DNA of 64,000 nt, taken from NCBI GenBank assembly GCA_037576195.1, contig CM075101.1, positions 43,834,001 through 43,898,000 on the forward strand, written 5' to 3'. The notes beneath the pieces are model-generated. The model made no database searches and was not told the DNA's origin. It saw only the letters and a program-made list of their open reading frames with translations. The DNA comes from Phytoseiulus persimilis (Eukaryota; Arthropoda; Arachnida; Mesostigmata; Phytoseiidae). Below, piece by piece: positions 11,051 to 26,500 of the stretch (within the stretch, counting starts at the first letter, position 1; each line of letters opens with the position of its first letter). A program made the translations under genes and the position numbers.

Positions 11051-12670
11051 GCATTCCTCCTCACTCCCTGGACCGTCTTCGGAAGCAAGAGGGACGAATT
11101 TGGCGGACTATGTGAGACATACAGATCACCGGATTGATTGGGAAAGGATAGCTATACTATTTTTCCGATCTATTGGTGGGGCTCGCAAAAGTTGAGGACC
11201 GATAGTCAGGATGGAGATGGGGGTCAAATTGTCCCGCACAACATTTGGAGTGGTTTTGGAAATCGGGGGAGGGGGGATAGCCCGGAATGCTTCGGAATCG
11301 GTCACTTCCAGGGAATTCGAACGGATTGATACCTTCCGATGGAGGGATCGACCGTCATACGCTGTGTCATCGAACAAATTCTTTTTTTGCTGCGAGAAAG
11401 CATTGCGTTGGGGGTCGTAACCTGTAAGAAGTCGCAGGTGTTCTGGAGCTCGCAGATGTGACTTTGCTCAGAAACCAGACAGGGCTCCGGACGAATATGC
11501 TCCATCCTCGCCTCACGAATGCTCAAGAGGGGCCTCGCACGATTGAGAAAAGATATCCGTAAATGGGTATTCTGATTCTCCAACGTTACTAGTCGAAGGA
11601 CGGGATTCCGGCTCCCTCCCGTGACTCCGCACGCAGCTGACATCTCCGAGGGACCCGGATACACCTGCTTCGACACCGCGCCGTGTCCTTACAAATTTTC
11701 CTCTTCAGTATACCCGGAAATGCGGGTTCCGGAAGTAGAGGCAAGGCTTTCGATGCCGCTTCCTGCTTGATCATCTTCTCCGGGTGTGTCATTCATCTGA
11801 GCTGCTCAGTCGTTGGTAACTTCAAGCGAACGAGCGAGCGATCGCCTGCCCGCCTGCCTCCCTTCAGTCCGTCGATCAAAGGCAGCGGCGCCAGCCGCAG
11901 AATTCAAGTCCAGAAAGACGAATTGACCGGGAAGTGCTACTAGCAGCGATGCAGACGAAGCGGCGGCAAGCCGCCGGATCGAGCCGCGTTTTCCCCGTTT
12001 TCTCGAGGAAGAGAATGGAAACGAAGCATCGCAACCAGACTTCTGGAAAAGGGAAGAAAAGAAACGGGACGCTGTCTAGCATTCACTGAACTAGGTCTTG
12101 TGGAGATACTGGTCGACAACGGCGACTACCTGTGTGTCGGCGATGATGATGCATGCACTGACAGACGAAGAGCTTTCGGTCCGGAGGCGAATAGTCGGCC
12201 GTGAGGAGTAATCGGGCCGACGAGAAACGTGGAGAACACGCACGAGCAGCCGAACAGGCTCCGAGAACAACTCGCCTCTTCAACCGAGATTCTGTAGGGC
12301 GATAGCTTGGTTGATCGTAGGATCGTGCATTTCGCGACCACCTCTCCTCTTCCTCGAGAGCTCAAGATTCTCCAGTTAATTCGGCACCACGTTTTTTTTT
12401 TCGAAGCTAAGAATGCCTCAAGGAAAACTTGGTCGAATGGCGCATAACGTTCAATCATGCCCGAGCGCCGAATCACGTCTCCGAGTGGGGCATGGGGACA
12501 ATCACCGAAAATATGGTCGTAAGCAGCGGTCGGCTTCGCCGAGATCTCTTGGGCCTCTCTGACGCTCCAGGTGTGCGGTCCCTCTAAGCACAAGGGGCGA
12601 ACACGAGAAGCCAACCGAGCACAATCCGAACGTGAATGATGAGGCGCAGTGAGAGGAAAGATAATGGACA

Positions 12671-12676
12671 TTTATT
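12671..12676 (-). terminator. Polyadenylation signal of Rrp40
   Basis: Minus-strand AATAAA, 35 bases downstream of the Rrp40 stop codon (12711-12713). It supports the assigned 3' end and strand. Confidence 0.75.
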
Positions 12677-12710
12677 TACACATAAACCGCCCGATTCAGG
12701 CTTGTATCAG

Positions 12711-14030
12711 TCACGAGCTCCCAGCGATTCTCTGGCACATCTCACGAATCTGGTCCATGCTGAGCTTACAGCAGGCTTTCAGAGCCGAACATATCGCCAA
12801 CGTGTTCTTGACAGTGTTGCCATTGACCCAAACCTTGAACGAAATGCCTCATGAGTGCCTTGCGAAGCTCCTCGGATTTCCCCATGAACCGAGTCCCGAA
12901 CTCCTCCCAGCTGAAGATAGGGCTGGAAATACTCGAATTTCCGAGATAATGAAAAGTCATATAATGCAATCACCTTTTCCGTTCTGCCCGATAGCCACCT
13001 CGTACTGGAGTTTGGCGCCCGAGTGTTGTCAACAATGGGCAGTTTTTGGAGAGCAAAAACGTGAACGACCTCCAAGGGCAACGTTATCAAGTTCGAGGTG
13101 TCTGAGTCCAGGGACCGCCGAAAGCCCCCTTGCGACACATAGGAGTTGATACACAACCACCTCTGGTTCCATAGCTTTGTGCGCTGCCAAAACCTGGAAC
13201 GACACCGCGAGCGTGGCATGTTGATTCATGATTCGTGGATTCTGGATAACGATCTTTAGCTATTTCCCCGCACGGAATCTCGGCCTTGTGTTGACTTCGG
13301 CCCTCGCGGGAGGGAGCTTCACGGGCCCTCACGGAGGTGCGCCGTCAAAAGTATATACTCGCTCTTCGACACAGAAGAAGGCTCTCAAACGTGAGAATAT
13401 CCCGTCCTCCACCTTACCTGGCAGTAGATGAGATTTTCCAGGCTTCAGATTCGGTTTGTTGCGTTTGGTGGCGCCCTCGAAAGAGTACGGTGACAGAGTG
13501 GCCGGTTCTGGTCCCAAATATGACTCTATAATTCTCTCCGGCTTTCTGGCGAACGCAGCCCACGACGCAGTCGCCTTGAGAATTAGCACGATGATAGAAG
13601 ACAAGCTTAGACAACGGTTCGGACCCGAAGGATATTTTTCTCAGTTGATGAAACATGCGGCAATGTCATAGGGAAAGATGAAATACTGGTTACTGGGTCA
13701 CAGGAGCAGGCAACGATCTCGAAGCGGAAAAACAGAAAAAGGCGGTTCCGGATTGGGAATAGCTTGCCGAGTTCGAGGAGAGTTGCGGAATCGGAAAATT
13801 TGTCACGAATTCAGCCGGGGAAATTTACCTCTGGCAGGCCAATATTTTTTCACGTGGCTCTCGAGCCAGTATGTATTCGGACTTTTGAAGTGCAGGACTC
13901 CGGCTCTGGTAGACACCACTCGGTTTCTCGTCTTGCTGTAGAAGACCTGGTCCCAGGATGACAGGTGAAGTCTTTCCGTCGATTTGACTTCGTCGCCTGG
14001 GACAGCTAGAACTCCGGTGAACGTCGACAT
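12711..14030 (-). CDS. EXOSC3: Exosome complex component Rrp40 (EXOSC3), with frame-breaking indels
   Basis: Rrp40 is an S1/KH cap subunit of the RNA exosome, which degrades and trims RNA in nucleus and cytoplasm. Exons by splice sites and homology: 14030-13829, 13574-13418, 13193-12974, 12833-12711. Recognised blocks in order: start MSTFTGVLAVPGDEV; AGVLHFKSPNTYWLES; RGDCVVGCV across intron 1 (S1 part); EPATLSPYSFEGATKRNKPN, almost identical to the family signature; AHKAMEPEVV; then a KH-like end with KLQYEVAIGQNGK, VWVNGNTVKNTLAICSALKA and MCQRIAGSS before TGA. It is about 230 residues, shorter than human EXOSC3 mainly at the N-terminus. Several one-base shifts are needed: near 13437, near 13510-13530, at the exon 3 start, near 13155, near 13020 and at the exon 4 start. 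Residues on both sides of each shift stay conserved, so sequence error is more likely than a pseudogene. Confidence 0.9.
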
Positions 14031-15666
14031 GTCGCTGAGAACAGCAGCAGCTCAATATTTTTCCAAGTTTTGTGAATGGCTGAGAAACTCGGCGAGGTTA
14101 GGACGTAACAGTCAATGCGATTGATCTAACATCAATTGATTGAAGAATTGATACGGCCGTTCCGTCGCTGACCCTTGAGCTCGTTTCCGATGAAACGGCT
14201 TGTATGAAAGCTGTCAGGAGCAATTATGATCACAACCACGAAATTTTACACGGAGAACATCGCTAAACACAAGTGAGCCGCATTATCGGGTGATATTTTC
14301 GAACACGCGCTTCGATTCCGTGTCGGGAACCACGATGCGCCTGGATCACGAGCATAGAAGCTCGGGGTTCCGGTAAATTCTGCAACTCCTGTCACAACGT
14401 CGCCTTCCGTCCGTTCGAGACCATAATTCTTCCGGCAGAATATCTCTATCCCTGACGGGTGGACATGATCAGACCCGAAGCGTGGTCCGAGAGTCTATCG
14501 ACAGACAGGGTCTCGTTTGCGAACCAGTGTTGCTACATGACCGAAGCTTCTCCTGGTACCTGCGAGGAGCCCATATGAAGATGGCGTGTGTTTACTAACT
14601 TGGGGGTGCTCAACAGAGATTGTGAGGAGACCTCGAACAAAAAGAATGTTGCAATAGAGAAGTTCTAGATCGTGCCCAGAATGGAGGACGGAACGTGAAG
14701 GTATTTGATCCTCTAGGAACTGCTTTGGCACGATGCATGCTTGAAAGATTTTGCTCGGGCCCGCCACGATGCTATAAATGGAATCTGACATTTTCTGAGA
14801 CTTCGCTTTCGTCACATAAGGAGTGCGGTCCGTTTTGCGTTGCAAACACCCGAACACAGGAACTCCCGATGCAAACGGTGCATTGTTCCAAGATTCGGTT
14901 TGGGCTCATCCGCATACTTTCGGACGGACTGGAGATATTCATCTCGCAGGAAGAAGAGCAGAGAGATCGATCTCCATCCTCCAACGGGTGCCGTCTCGAC
15001 CAGAGCTTCCGCTTGGCAATGTTTCCAAAGATTTTCGTGTGGAGGGTGGTTTCGCTGAAGCTTTTTCGCTGTTGTATGGTCGCTTCCCGATCTCAATCGA
15101 CGGGTGGAGGTGACCCGCTGTGCGCCGCATTTAGCACCAAGCAGAGAGGCTTGTCGATGGCGTTGCTCACGACGTCGACAGTAGTTGACGAGCTTGATAC
15201 GCTGCTGTCAGAACCACTCTTCAAATTTTTGCGGTGGTTCCACTTTCAACATTTAAGTGGTAGAGTCTCGGTCCGAGCGCTCGTTCTCCTTTCGCTCTCG
15301 TCGACGAAACTGGCGCGCATGGTGTTCTAGAACCTCTCGTCGGTGATAAGATGGAGTTGATTTGTGTCCGAAGAATTCGATCATAGTGCTCTTGTTCGCC
15401 TCAGCCCATCCTTCTCTTGTATGCGGAACATCGTTTGTTCTGGGCATCCGAGGTTCATTTGTGGAAGTATTTTAGGCGCATCACAAGTTAGTTTCATTTC
15501 TGTAGTGTCGTCTCCGCGATGTTGTGGCGCCAAAGGTTCAACTCATGTTCCATCGGAGTTCTGTTGATGTTTCGAGGGCGCTTCATCGAGATAGACTCAG
15601 ATTCGAGCCATAAACCACAAGCCAAGCTGTCAGTCTTGCTTCTTTCCAACTTTAATATATTTCCAG
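14031..15666. other. Intergenic region between Rrp40 and the first Csk exon found
   Basis: This should contain the Rrp40 promoter (minus) and the 5' end of Csk (plus). A 211-codon plus-strand frame at 14695-15330 and overlapping minus-strand frames show no recognisable domain and may be chance. The first coding exon of Csk, a short N-terminus before the SH3 domain, was not located here. Confidence 0.4.
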
Positions 15667-19204
<3,538 letters not shown>

Positions 19205-19955
19205 AGGGAAGCGAGGCGGACTATTTCGAAGAAGTAACACAGTTTTGGCCGAATACACTTACACCCTTGAATCCACACACAAATAGAAAGCAGTTACAGG
19301 GCGAAAGACGCTAGACCTACATGACTTAAGTTAATTTCCGAGTCCGCCGATCGGACTCGGATCCTAAAGGCAACTGGCGGAGGTTTGTATATACCAAGTG
19401 TACATTGAGCTCAGTCTACGTCGGTTTTCCTACGGCGGAAAACCTCTTATTTATTGGTGCCAATGCAGGCGGACCTGTACAGGATTTCGATCTGATTTGG
19501 GTTTGATGAAGGTGTTTGTTTCATGACGTGTGTCCAAGTTGACCACCAGAACAGAGTCCCATTGAACGAGAATTTCTGCGGAAATCCTCTTCGACGCCCT
19601 CTCCCGCCTCACTCTCCGCGGTGTTAGAATCTCTACTTTGATCTTGTTAACCTCTGCAGTGGCTTCTGCGGTTCCGAACTTACGAACTCCACCCCCGATC
19701 CATCACTGTTTCCTCATATGCATTCCACTTCAGCGAAACTTTCTCAACACATTCACCTCAGTCTCAAGTTGATCATTGAGAGCGATACTTTCCGACGTTC
19801 ACAATCTCGATCTGGTACACCGTTTCGATCCTCCAATCCGGAAACCAAGGAATCTTCAAAGCTCAGAAATTTCACCCCTTGATACAACAACGACCTCAAA
19901 ACTCATTGAAGATCTAATATTGAGAATTGTATGAGAAATCTATGTAACTTAAGGA

Positions 19956-19961
19956 AATAAA
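19956..19961 (+). terminator. Likely polyadenylation signal of Csk
   Basis: AATAAA on the plus strand about 750 bases after the assigned Csk stop, with no closer canonical signal noticed. The implied 3' UTR is plausible for a metazoan gene. Confidence 0.5.
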
Positions 19962-20107
19962 TTGAAGATTTATCTTCTTGGTTCACGACCGCCTCCATCC
20001 TTTCCATGAAACCAGACTAAGAATGATCAGTGACTTCTATGGTAAAAAATGTCGCTGAAAGATAGAAAAACCTGTTCAAATCCATATAATGAGTAAAGTA
20101 TGCTCCG

Positions 20108-20113
20108 TTTATT
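20108..20113 (-). terminator. Likely polyadenylation signal of the TRAF-like gene
   Basis: Minus-strand AATAAA about 710 bases past the TRAF-like stop codon (20825-20827). It faces the Csk signal on the opposite strand about 150 bases away, giving a tail-to-tail arrangement. Confidence 0.45.
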
Positions 20114-20824
20114 CGAATTATGAAGTTGGGACCACAGCGCGAACACACCGCCGAACAACTATCTTTAGGTTTAAATGAGGTAACTCGAAACATCATTCAA
20201 TAATGGCGACATTAACTAGTGATAGAATAATTATAAGAACATCACGCATGCGTGTACTCGCCCCCCCAAGGCTGGGCTGCCACAGGAGGAAAGTGAACAC
20301 AGGTTCATACCACAGTTCAGAGCTGACTGAATCGGAAGCACAAAGTGAACTTCTATCACAACAAGCCCGATACGAGTCAAGATAGGAATTCGTTCGAAGA
20401 CGGAACAAAAACGGCCGAAAGGCACAACATCTTCCTATGATGACGAAGTCACACTATGAAGTCTAAAAGATCATTTGGGAAATTAATTAAACAGTCTATA
20501 CCTGTTTGGTCACATCCCCGGCGGGGAAATGAGGCTTCCTGTTCCTGGAATCCCCGATAACTTCTGATCTTGGCCTCGCAAACGTTTCAATGATTCGGTT
20601 ATTCGCGAGCGATGTTCAAGTTTAGCCGCATCGAAGATTCTTTTGAAAATGTCTCCCGTTGTCACTCAGGTTGACGCGGACAAACTTCTTCGCTTCCTAT
20701 CCTGCCTCGCGAGTTTACTGAGTGCCGCCTCCACACAAATCGATGATTCTCCGCGGAAAGTTCCGATCACTGCGATTTAGGTCGATTGACGGACTACGAG
20801 AGCCCCCCAGAAATGAATCAAGTC

Positions 20825-23503
20825 TCAATTGTAGGGCAACAGTTTGAAGCCCACGGATATACTGTCGTTGTTGATATAGCCTTTGGCCACTGCATCATCG
20901 TAGGTCAGGAAATAACTGAAACGCATGTATTTCAGACGTTCCGTAGTTTCCACTTGTAGTTGGCGATAGGTGATCGATTTCCTGTACGAGGGAGGAAAAC
21001 TTATTTTCACTCGAGGCCACGCATCCCTGAAGCCGACCAAATTCTGCGATTCAAATTCAGCTCTACTTGGCTCCGAAAATCACCTTTCATTTCGCTTGTG
21101 TTCCCTCCAATTTCCCTTATGACTCGACTTGAAAACATAGCTCAGCACGAGAGCTGGATCTTCGTGCTCCAGTCGCAGTTGCATGCACTCCGTGGAAGGC
21201 CAGACTCGTTCATCGTCCTTCATCACTACGGCACTCATCCACACGATCACAACGTTATCATCGACGGAAAACGTAGCTCCGACCCCCAATCGAACCTGTC
21301 GATATTTTACGCATGATGATATTTCCGAATAATCGTGGTCGGATCTCCCGAGATGGTTCAAGAATTTCCGTTCCATTCAATTTCTACCATCCAGGCTCAC
21401 CAGGTAATTCCGAACGTGGGAAAACTGAGACGTCCGTAAATGCCTTTTGTTGAAACGAGCGCGAGCCACGACATCAGAAACATTGTCCATCGTCCAGGTG
21501 ATATAGCCTTCAGATGCTCCTGGATCTTGGATCACCGGACTCCGCGAGTCGATCTCTCGGTATCGGGCCCTAACGATTGGATGAGTTTCACGTTAGGAAT
21601 GTCATGGATGCTATCACTCGTACGGCACGCCTCATCTATACTCCAGAGCTTCGTGCGGTACAAAACGACGTCAACTGACGGGAACTGGACTACTCGAGCA
21701 AAAGGAATGCACCCTGACGGAACTCACAGCACGTTTGTTATCGATACCATCGCGATGGCAAGCAGAAGCCCAATGATCAAGTGAATATAGGAGTCCGGAA
21801 TCTTCCGACATGGCTGGAGCGAGTGATTAGTCGCTGTATCGTGAACTTCAGGATCTTCTCCGACTGTATACCTCGATGAGTCCAAGCTCACCGCGTTCGC
21901 GGGGTCGTTAGGTGCTTCGCCGGACTCGGAGAGCTCTTCTGTTTCTGCCTCCCAGCCACAATCGTTATCGGCTGGTCCTGCGACCGAGCACGTCGATGAG
22001 TTCAGGACTCCTCCTCCTTCGCAGAGATCCCCTCTGGAGACCGAGTAAGATACATTGCCCTTCGTCGCTGCGATTTCGGGTGTGCTACGATCCAAAAAAG
22101 AGGTTTCCGATGATTCGGGACTGCGACTCAACTCGACGAAGTCTGAGATTTCAACGCTGTACTTGGGGGCGACCGTTGAGAGAAGTTTGGCAATGATGCA
22201 TGAGTGGAGTTCCTTCGACAATCCATTGCCGTGATTAGGCTCTGTTAGCGTTTCCTCGTAGAGATCCGATATTTTTCCTCGATCGGATTCCTCGCCAGCG
22301 ACCCGGAAAGCGGGTTTTGCGCGGTTCCAGGCGTCGACCGCGACATCCAAGAGTTCGAGGAATCTTGACGACTTCAGGGCATCCCTCTGCGCGGGAACAG
22401 ACTGAAAGGTTTTTCAAATTAAACCAGTCTCGTTAGATGTGCCAAGGACGATGGCAACACAGTTGGTGTGAAATGCTCACAAAGTCGGGAGAGGCGCTGG
22501 ATTCTTTCCGATCGGCGACAGCTGAATCGGTGAGGTTGCAGACGACTTTGTGAGTGATCAATTCCATCATGGTTCCTGCAGATGGAGGTGGAAGGAGTTA
22601 TTTAGTAACTTGCACGACAGTTTCATCGATCATGGGCTCGAGGAAAGTTGAGAATTTTAGAGGTTCCGACGGGAGATCATCAACGGTATTCTCTCGAGTC
22701 GAAGTTTGTACTCCATAATGTTAGCCATGTTTTCCTCCAGAATGGGAACGAAGTACCATACCGATGAATGGACAATCGTTTTTGGGACAGAAAAATTCTT
22801 CCCCTTCCGGTAGAGTGTAGCTGCTGTCGTAGACGGAGCCTTTGATAATCTTCATCGATGTCCGCTTGACGTCAGCGGTGGCCAGCACGCAAAGGTAGCA
22901 TTTGTCGAGCTTTTTGGAGTAGAACGGGAAGCAGTTCGCACACATTCGGTGCAGGCATGATAGCTCTCCAACCTGTTAACAACGTGATGTATTTGCTGAG
23001 TAATGGTGAATCGTCGACAGAAAATCGGGAAGAGAATTGAAAGGATTTGTGATCTGATACGGTAACGAGGATTTCAGTCCGCTTCGCGCAAACTGACTGA
23101 TTCCAACGATACGTGATTATTCCGTCGAGCTGCGGAGGGTTATGCATGAGTTCGAGGCGGCGGTCATCAGTGAAGACGGCGTTCAACCATCGATTCATTG
23201 ATTCCGTGGAAACTAATGAAAAAGTTGTTGAAAACAGCTCGAAAGTTCGCGCTCCTAAGATAAGCAGAGCCTTCCAAAGCATCATTCATGAGTTTTCCGA
23301 TTCGAACACATGATATCAATGAAAATACTCATGAACAGTAGCTGAGAATTACGAAACTGATGATAGACTTTCGATGATGAAACTTGTGGACCGCGAAAAC
23401 TAACCTGAATTCGCGGTTTCTTGCAGAAGTCACAAAAGACATCCCGCGTTTTCCGTCGCATTTCCGGCCATCTTGGGCGATCACTCAGCAATTCAAACTT
23501 ATC
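20825..23503 (-). CDS. RING / TRAF-type zinc finger / MATH protein with a predicted membrane segment (5' partial)
   Basis: Probable E3 ubiquitin ligase or TRAF-like signalling adaptor. Exons on the minus strand: 23503-23405, 22972-22762, 22575-22481, 22401-21728, 21569-21401, 21295-21137, 21043-20825. All phases agree without any correction, giving 541 residues plus a missing N-terminus. Residues 24-61 form a C3HC4 RING (CDFC, CLHRMCANC, CYLC). Residues 95-116 form a TRAF zinc finger (C-x4-C-x11-H-x3-C, CPKNDC then HKVVC). A long acidic Ser/Glu-rich linker follows, then a hydrophobic stretch at about 338-357 (YIHLIIGLLLAIAMVSI). Residues about 370-541 form a MATH/TRAF-C domain (GYITWTMDNVSDVV, ERVWPSTECMQLRLEHED, AKGYINNDSISVGFKLLPYN, stop). 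The RING layout resembles a tick/mite TRAF family known to me; that is recall, not a search. The frame is open upstream of 23503 to about 23549, so the first exon could start there; no ATG was found. Confidence 0.85.
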
Positions 23504-23549
23504 CTGGAAGGAAAACTCGTTGATCTCAACGCCTGAATCGTCGAGCGAC

Positions 23550-26500
23550 TAAATCATTCGAAAAAAGCTGCTGGAAAGCAGGCAAAGGAGCTGAGGCTCC
23601 AGCGACTGCCCCCTAGTTTCCGCGCCAATTCTCAACATTGGCCTTGAAATCGAAATCCAGACGTCTAGAGCGGAACGCAGCTGTTGTGCCATCCCAAGAG
23701 AATCGAATCCCACAGGTGAGCTCAAACTTCCTAATGAACTCCAAGAGCATGGAACCGGGCCGACGTAAGAATAGTACTCTTGTGGATTTAAGCGCGTGGA
23801 TCGCATCGCTAACCGTAACAACGGGCTCGAAAACCTGGTCACGGTTCAACTCCGATTCCCTTCCCTAAGAAAAGACAGCCACACGGCGGACTCTGTCGAA
23901 GTACCTAGAGGAAATGCTCGAATTGGATGGACAATCAATGGAACTATCAGCGTTTCAGAAGATGAGCGTCGATTTCCATGTGACGTGCTCTTGATCCATT
24001 TGTCACGGAGGTGTTCTGAGGTGTCGGGTGTAACTCGAGAATGTCTACTCGCTGAAGCAGCGTTCTAAGGACCAACTGCAGATCGATTTCGCGAAGAAGT
24101 GCGGTATTTTGACCGCGTCCTTCCGTTCTGCCTGCACTTAAAAGCTTGCACCCATCTGAGAACCTCGCGACCAATAGACAACACTACTTACGATGAGTGA
24201 TTTGTGACCTGAGATCTTTGAATTCAATCGGGTCGAACACGGACGCGTCCCCTACAAGTGAAGCACTGGTACAACAAGGGTTTCATGCCCGGTGATGCAT
24301 GTGGTCCAAGGGGTTTCTGAATCTACCCTCTCTCAATCCGCAAGCTGTACAAGGTACTGGGGCTCGGAGCGGAATAAGGACGAAACGCTGATCGAGCTTC
24401 GCTGTTGAGCATGTCTAACTTTCGAAATTATTCTCGCGATTCCGGAAAGTGTTTGCAATTCCCTCTCTCAACCTGCCGTCAGTCCATGGTCCCGAGCGAA
24501 ACTCCTGCGCTCGGGATGGTATCGTTAGATAACCCTCAGTTCGAATCTGGTTTCGGCCATGCCCGCGAAGCGTTCGAGGTCCCGGAAGCGTTGCTTGTGC
24601 TTAGTGGGAGCTGAGAGGAACAACACTGGAGTCCAACTTCTTCATCTCCTGATCTCAGCTCAGGGCCCGGAACAGTACTATAGTCCGCCTGGCGCGAAGT
24701 TATCCGATCTTCGGAGCTTGCGGCTATGCACAGACCGGATGAGGTCCGACAATGCATGAATTCCGATGGTATCCAGGCCGGAGTTCCTCGGTGCCACCGG
24801 CGAGTGGGGCTTCGGCTCTTGCATGAGGAATATCGGCGGGATGTCCTCCGCCGGGGACGCTTAAGGGAGTTCCAACCGCCAGGGTCGAGGATTGAGAGGG
24901 ATTTCATCGAATATCACGCGATCGTGGTATTAGAATGATCATCTGGGGTAGTTTAGGTCCGTCACAATCAGTGGCGGTATCTAGAGGGGGGAAGAGGTGG
25001 CTCGTGCCCCGGGCGCGAAGCTGATGGGCCGCTCAGTTAGAGGGCGCAAAGCTGATGGGGCACGCAGTTACAGGGCCTAAAACCGTAATTGATCCTTTTC
25101 CCGTAGCCGTAACCGCAGAATGAACTTGATTCATCTTCCGAACGGATAAACGCCCCAGAGACCTGAGGGGCGAAAAATCGGAGTTGAAGTTTATCAAGTT
25201 CACCCGTGTCTGCATTGGAATCTCGCCCAAGCGGACTTGGGGGCGCAAACCTGAGGGGCGCGGAAGAGATGGAGTTCTATAAATGTCTTCAACTGCAGCA
25301 AAGACTAGCCTCATCCCAGGCACAGGAACATGCACCAGGGGGCTGAAGGAAGCACGACTTCGGACTTGCATCTCTATCTCTCGAAGAGGCAAAGCTGCAG
25401 ACAAACGGATTCGAACTTCTGTAACGAACGTTTCCGCCCGGGTTTTCGGTGTACTTCGTGAACGTCCTCGGAGAGCTCACACACGAAAAGTTTGATGCTT
25501 CCATCGCGGAGTTAAATGTTGTTTCTGGCCTCTCGCAGACTCGATCGGGGATCGCGAATCACGGTGGTCCCATCTAGAGAAAGCTCCTCAGCTCGCGTTA
25601 TCAATTGCCCTAGGGGAGCGCTCTACAACCTCTGGCGCAATTTCCAAACGGAAGACTACACACATCGAGCCACTCGAGAATTTTTCCCGAGGGCTTCTCG
25701 GCATAGCTGATGATCCGTGACCAATGAGAACAGTGATGTCACAACCGAGCTTTGCCGCGGATCACGGACAAAGCTCAGTTCTCGGTCGCATGCTTGTCGG
25801 ACGCAACCTTTTCAATGGGAATCTTCCCCGGGATATCCGCAGAGAGAATCGGCGTATGCCAGGAATGTGCTACGAGGAATCCGAGCACCGTAGTACACGA
25901 TGAGTTCACCGCAGACTCGGCCTCAGGATTGTGGGCGTCTGAATTTCCCGCCAAGTCAAGACCAACAGCTTCTACGGAATCATTATCCGAAAGGAGGCAG
26001 ATTCGAGCTGGCTCCAATGTACACTCTCAGCCCTCTTCTTCTGCGCTGAGTATAGAAGTCGACCTATCTTTACTCGCTCGCCAGTTCCACCCCTCCTTCA
26101 TCTCACGAATGTCGCGTACGCCTCTCCTTCCATAGTCGCCTTGTACTGCCATGTGTCCGTGTCCCCCATTTTGGTGCTCCGCTCCCTGTTTCCAGCTTCA
26201 GAGGAGTTACATAGGGAAGAAAAACAATGACAGTCATGGCTGCAAGCGGCTGCGGATCAACAAGTATTGGTACTGTTACGCAGTTAGTTAGTGGTTGCAA
26301 TAATGAGAGAGAGAAGTTTCCGCGCACGATAAATTTGAAGACAGCTCCAAAACCCGATCTTGGGGGCCACGATGAGGTAGGTAGGAGGCTTCACAAAGGG
26401 CAGGAATCAAAGGTGACGAATCGGGAATCCAAGGGGAATCGGTGGAAAGAAGAAGGCCGAGCGTGATTTCAGATCTAGGAAATCGGCTCGTCGCGCTTCT

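Noticed and set aside
12834..12973. Protein-like minus-strand segment WEEFGTRFMGKSEELRKAL
   Set aside because: It sits between Rrp40 exons 3 and 4. The flanking segments (VAIGQNGK and VWVNGNTVKN) join as in the family, so this piece is intron.
22872..23285. 137-codon minus-strand ORF
   Set aside because: Most of it lies in the intron between the two RING-encoding exons of the TRAF-like gene, and its 3' part is the RING exon in the wrong frame.
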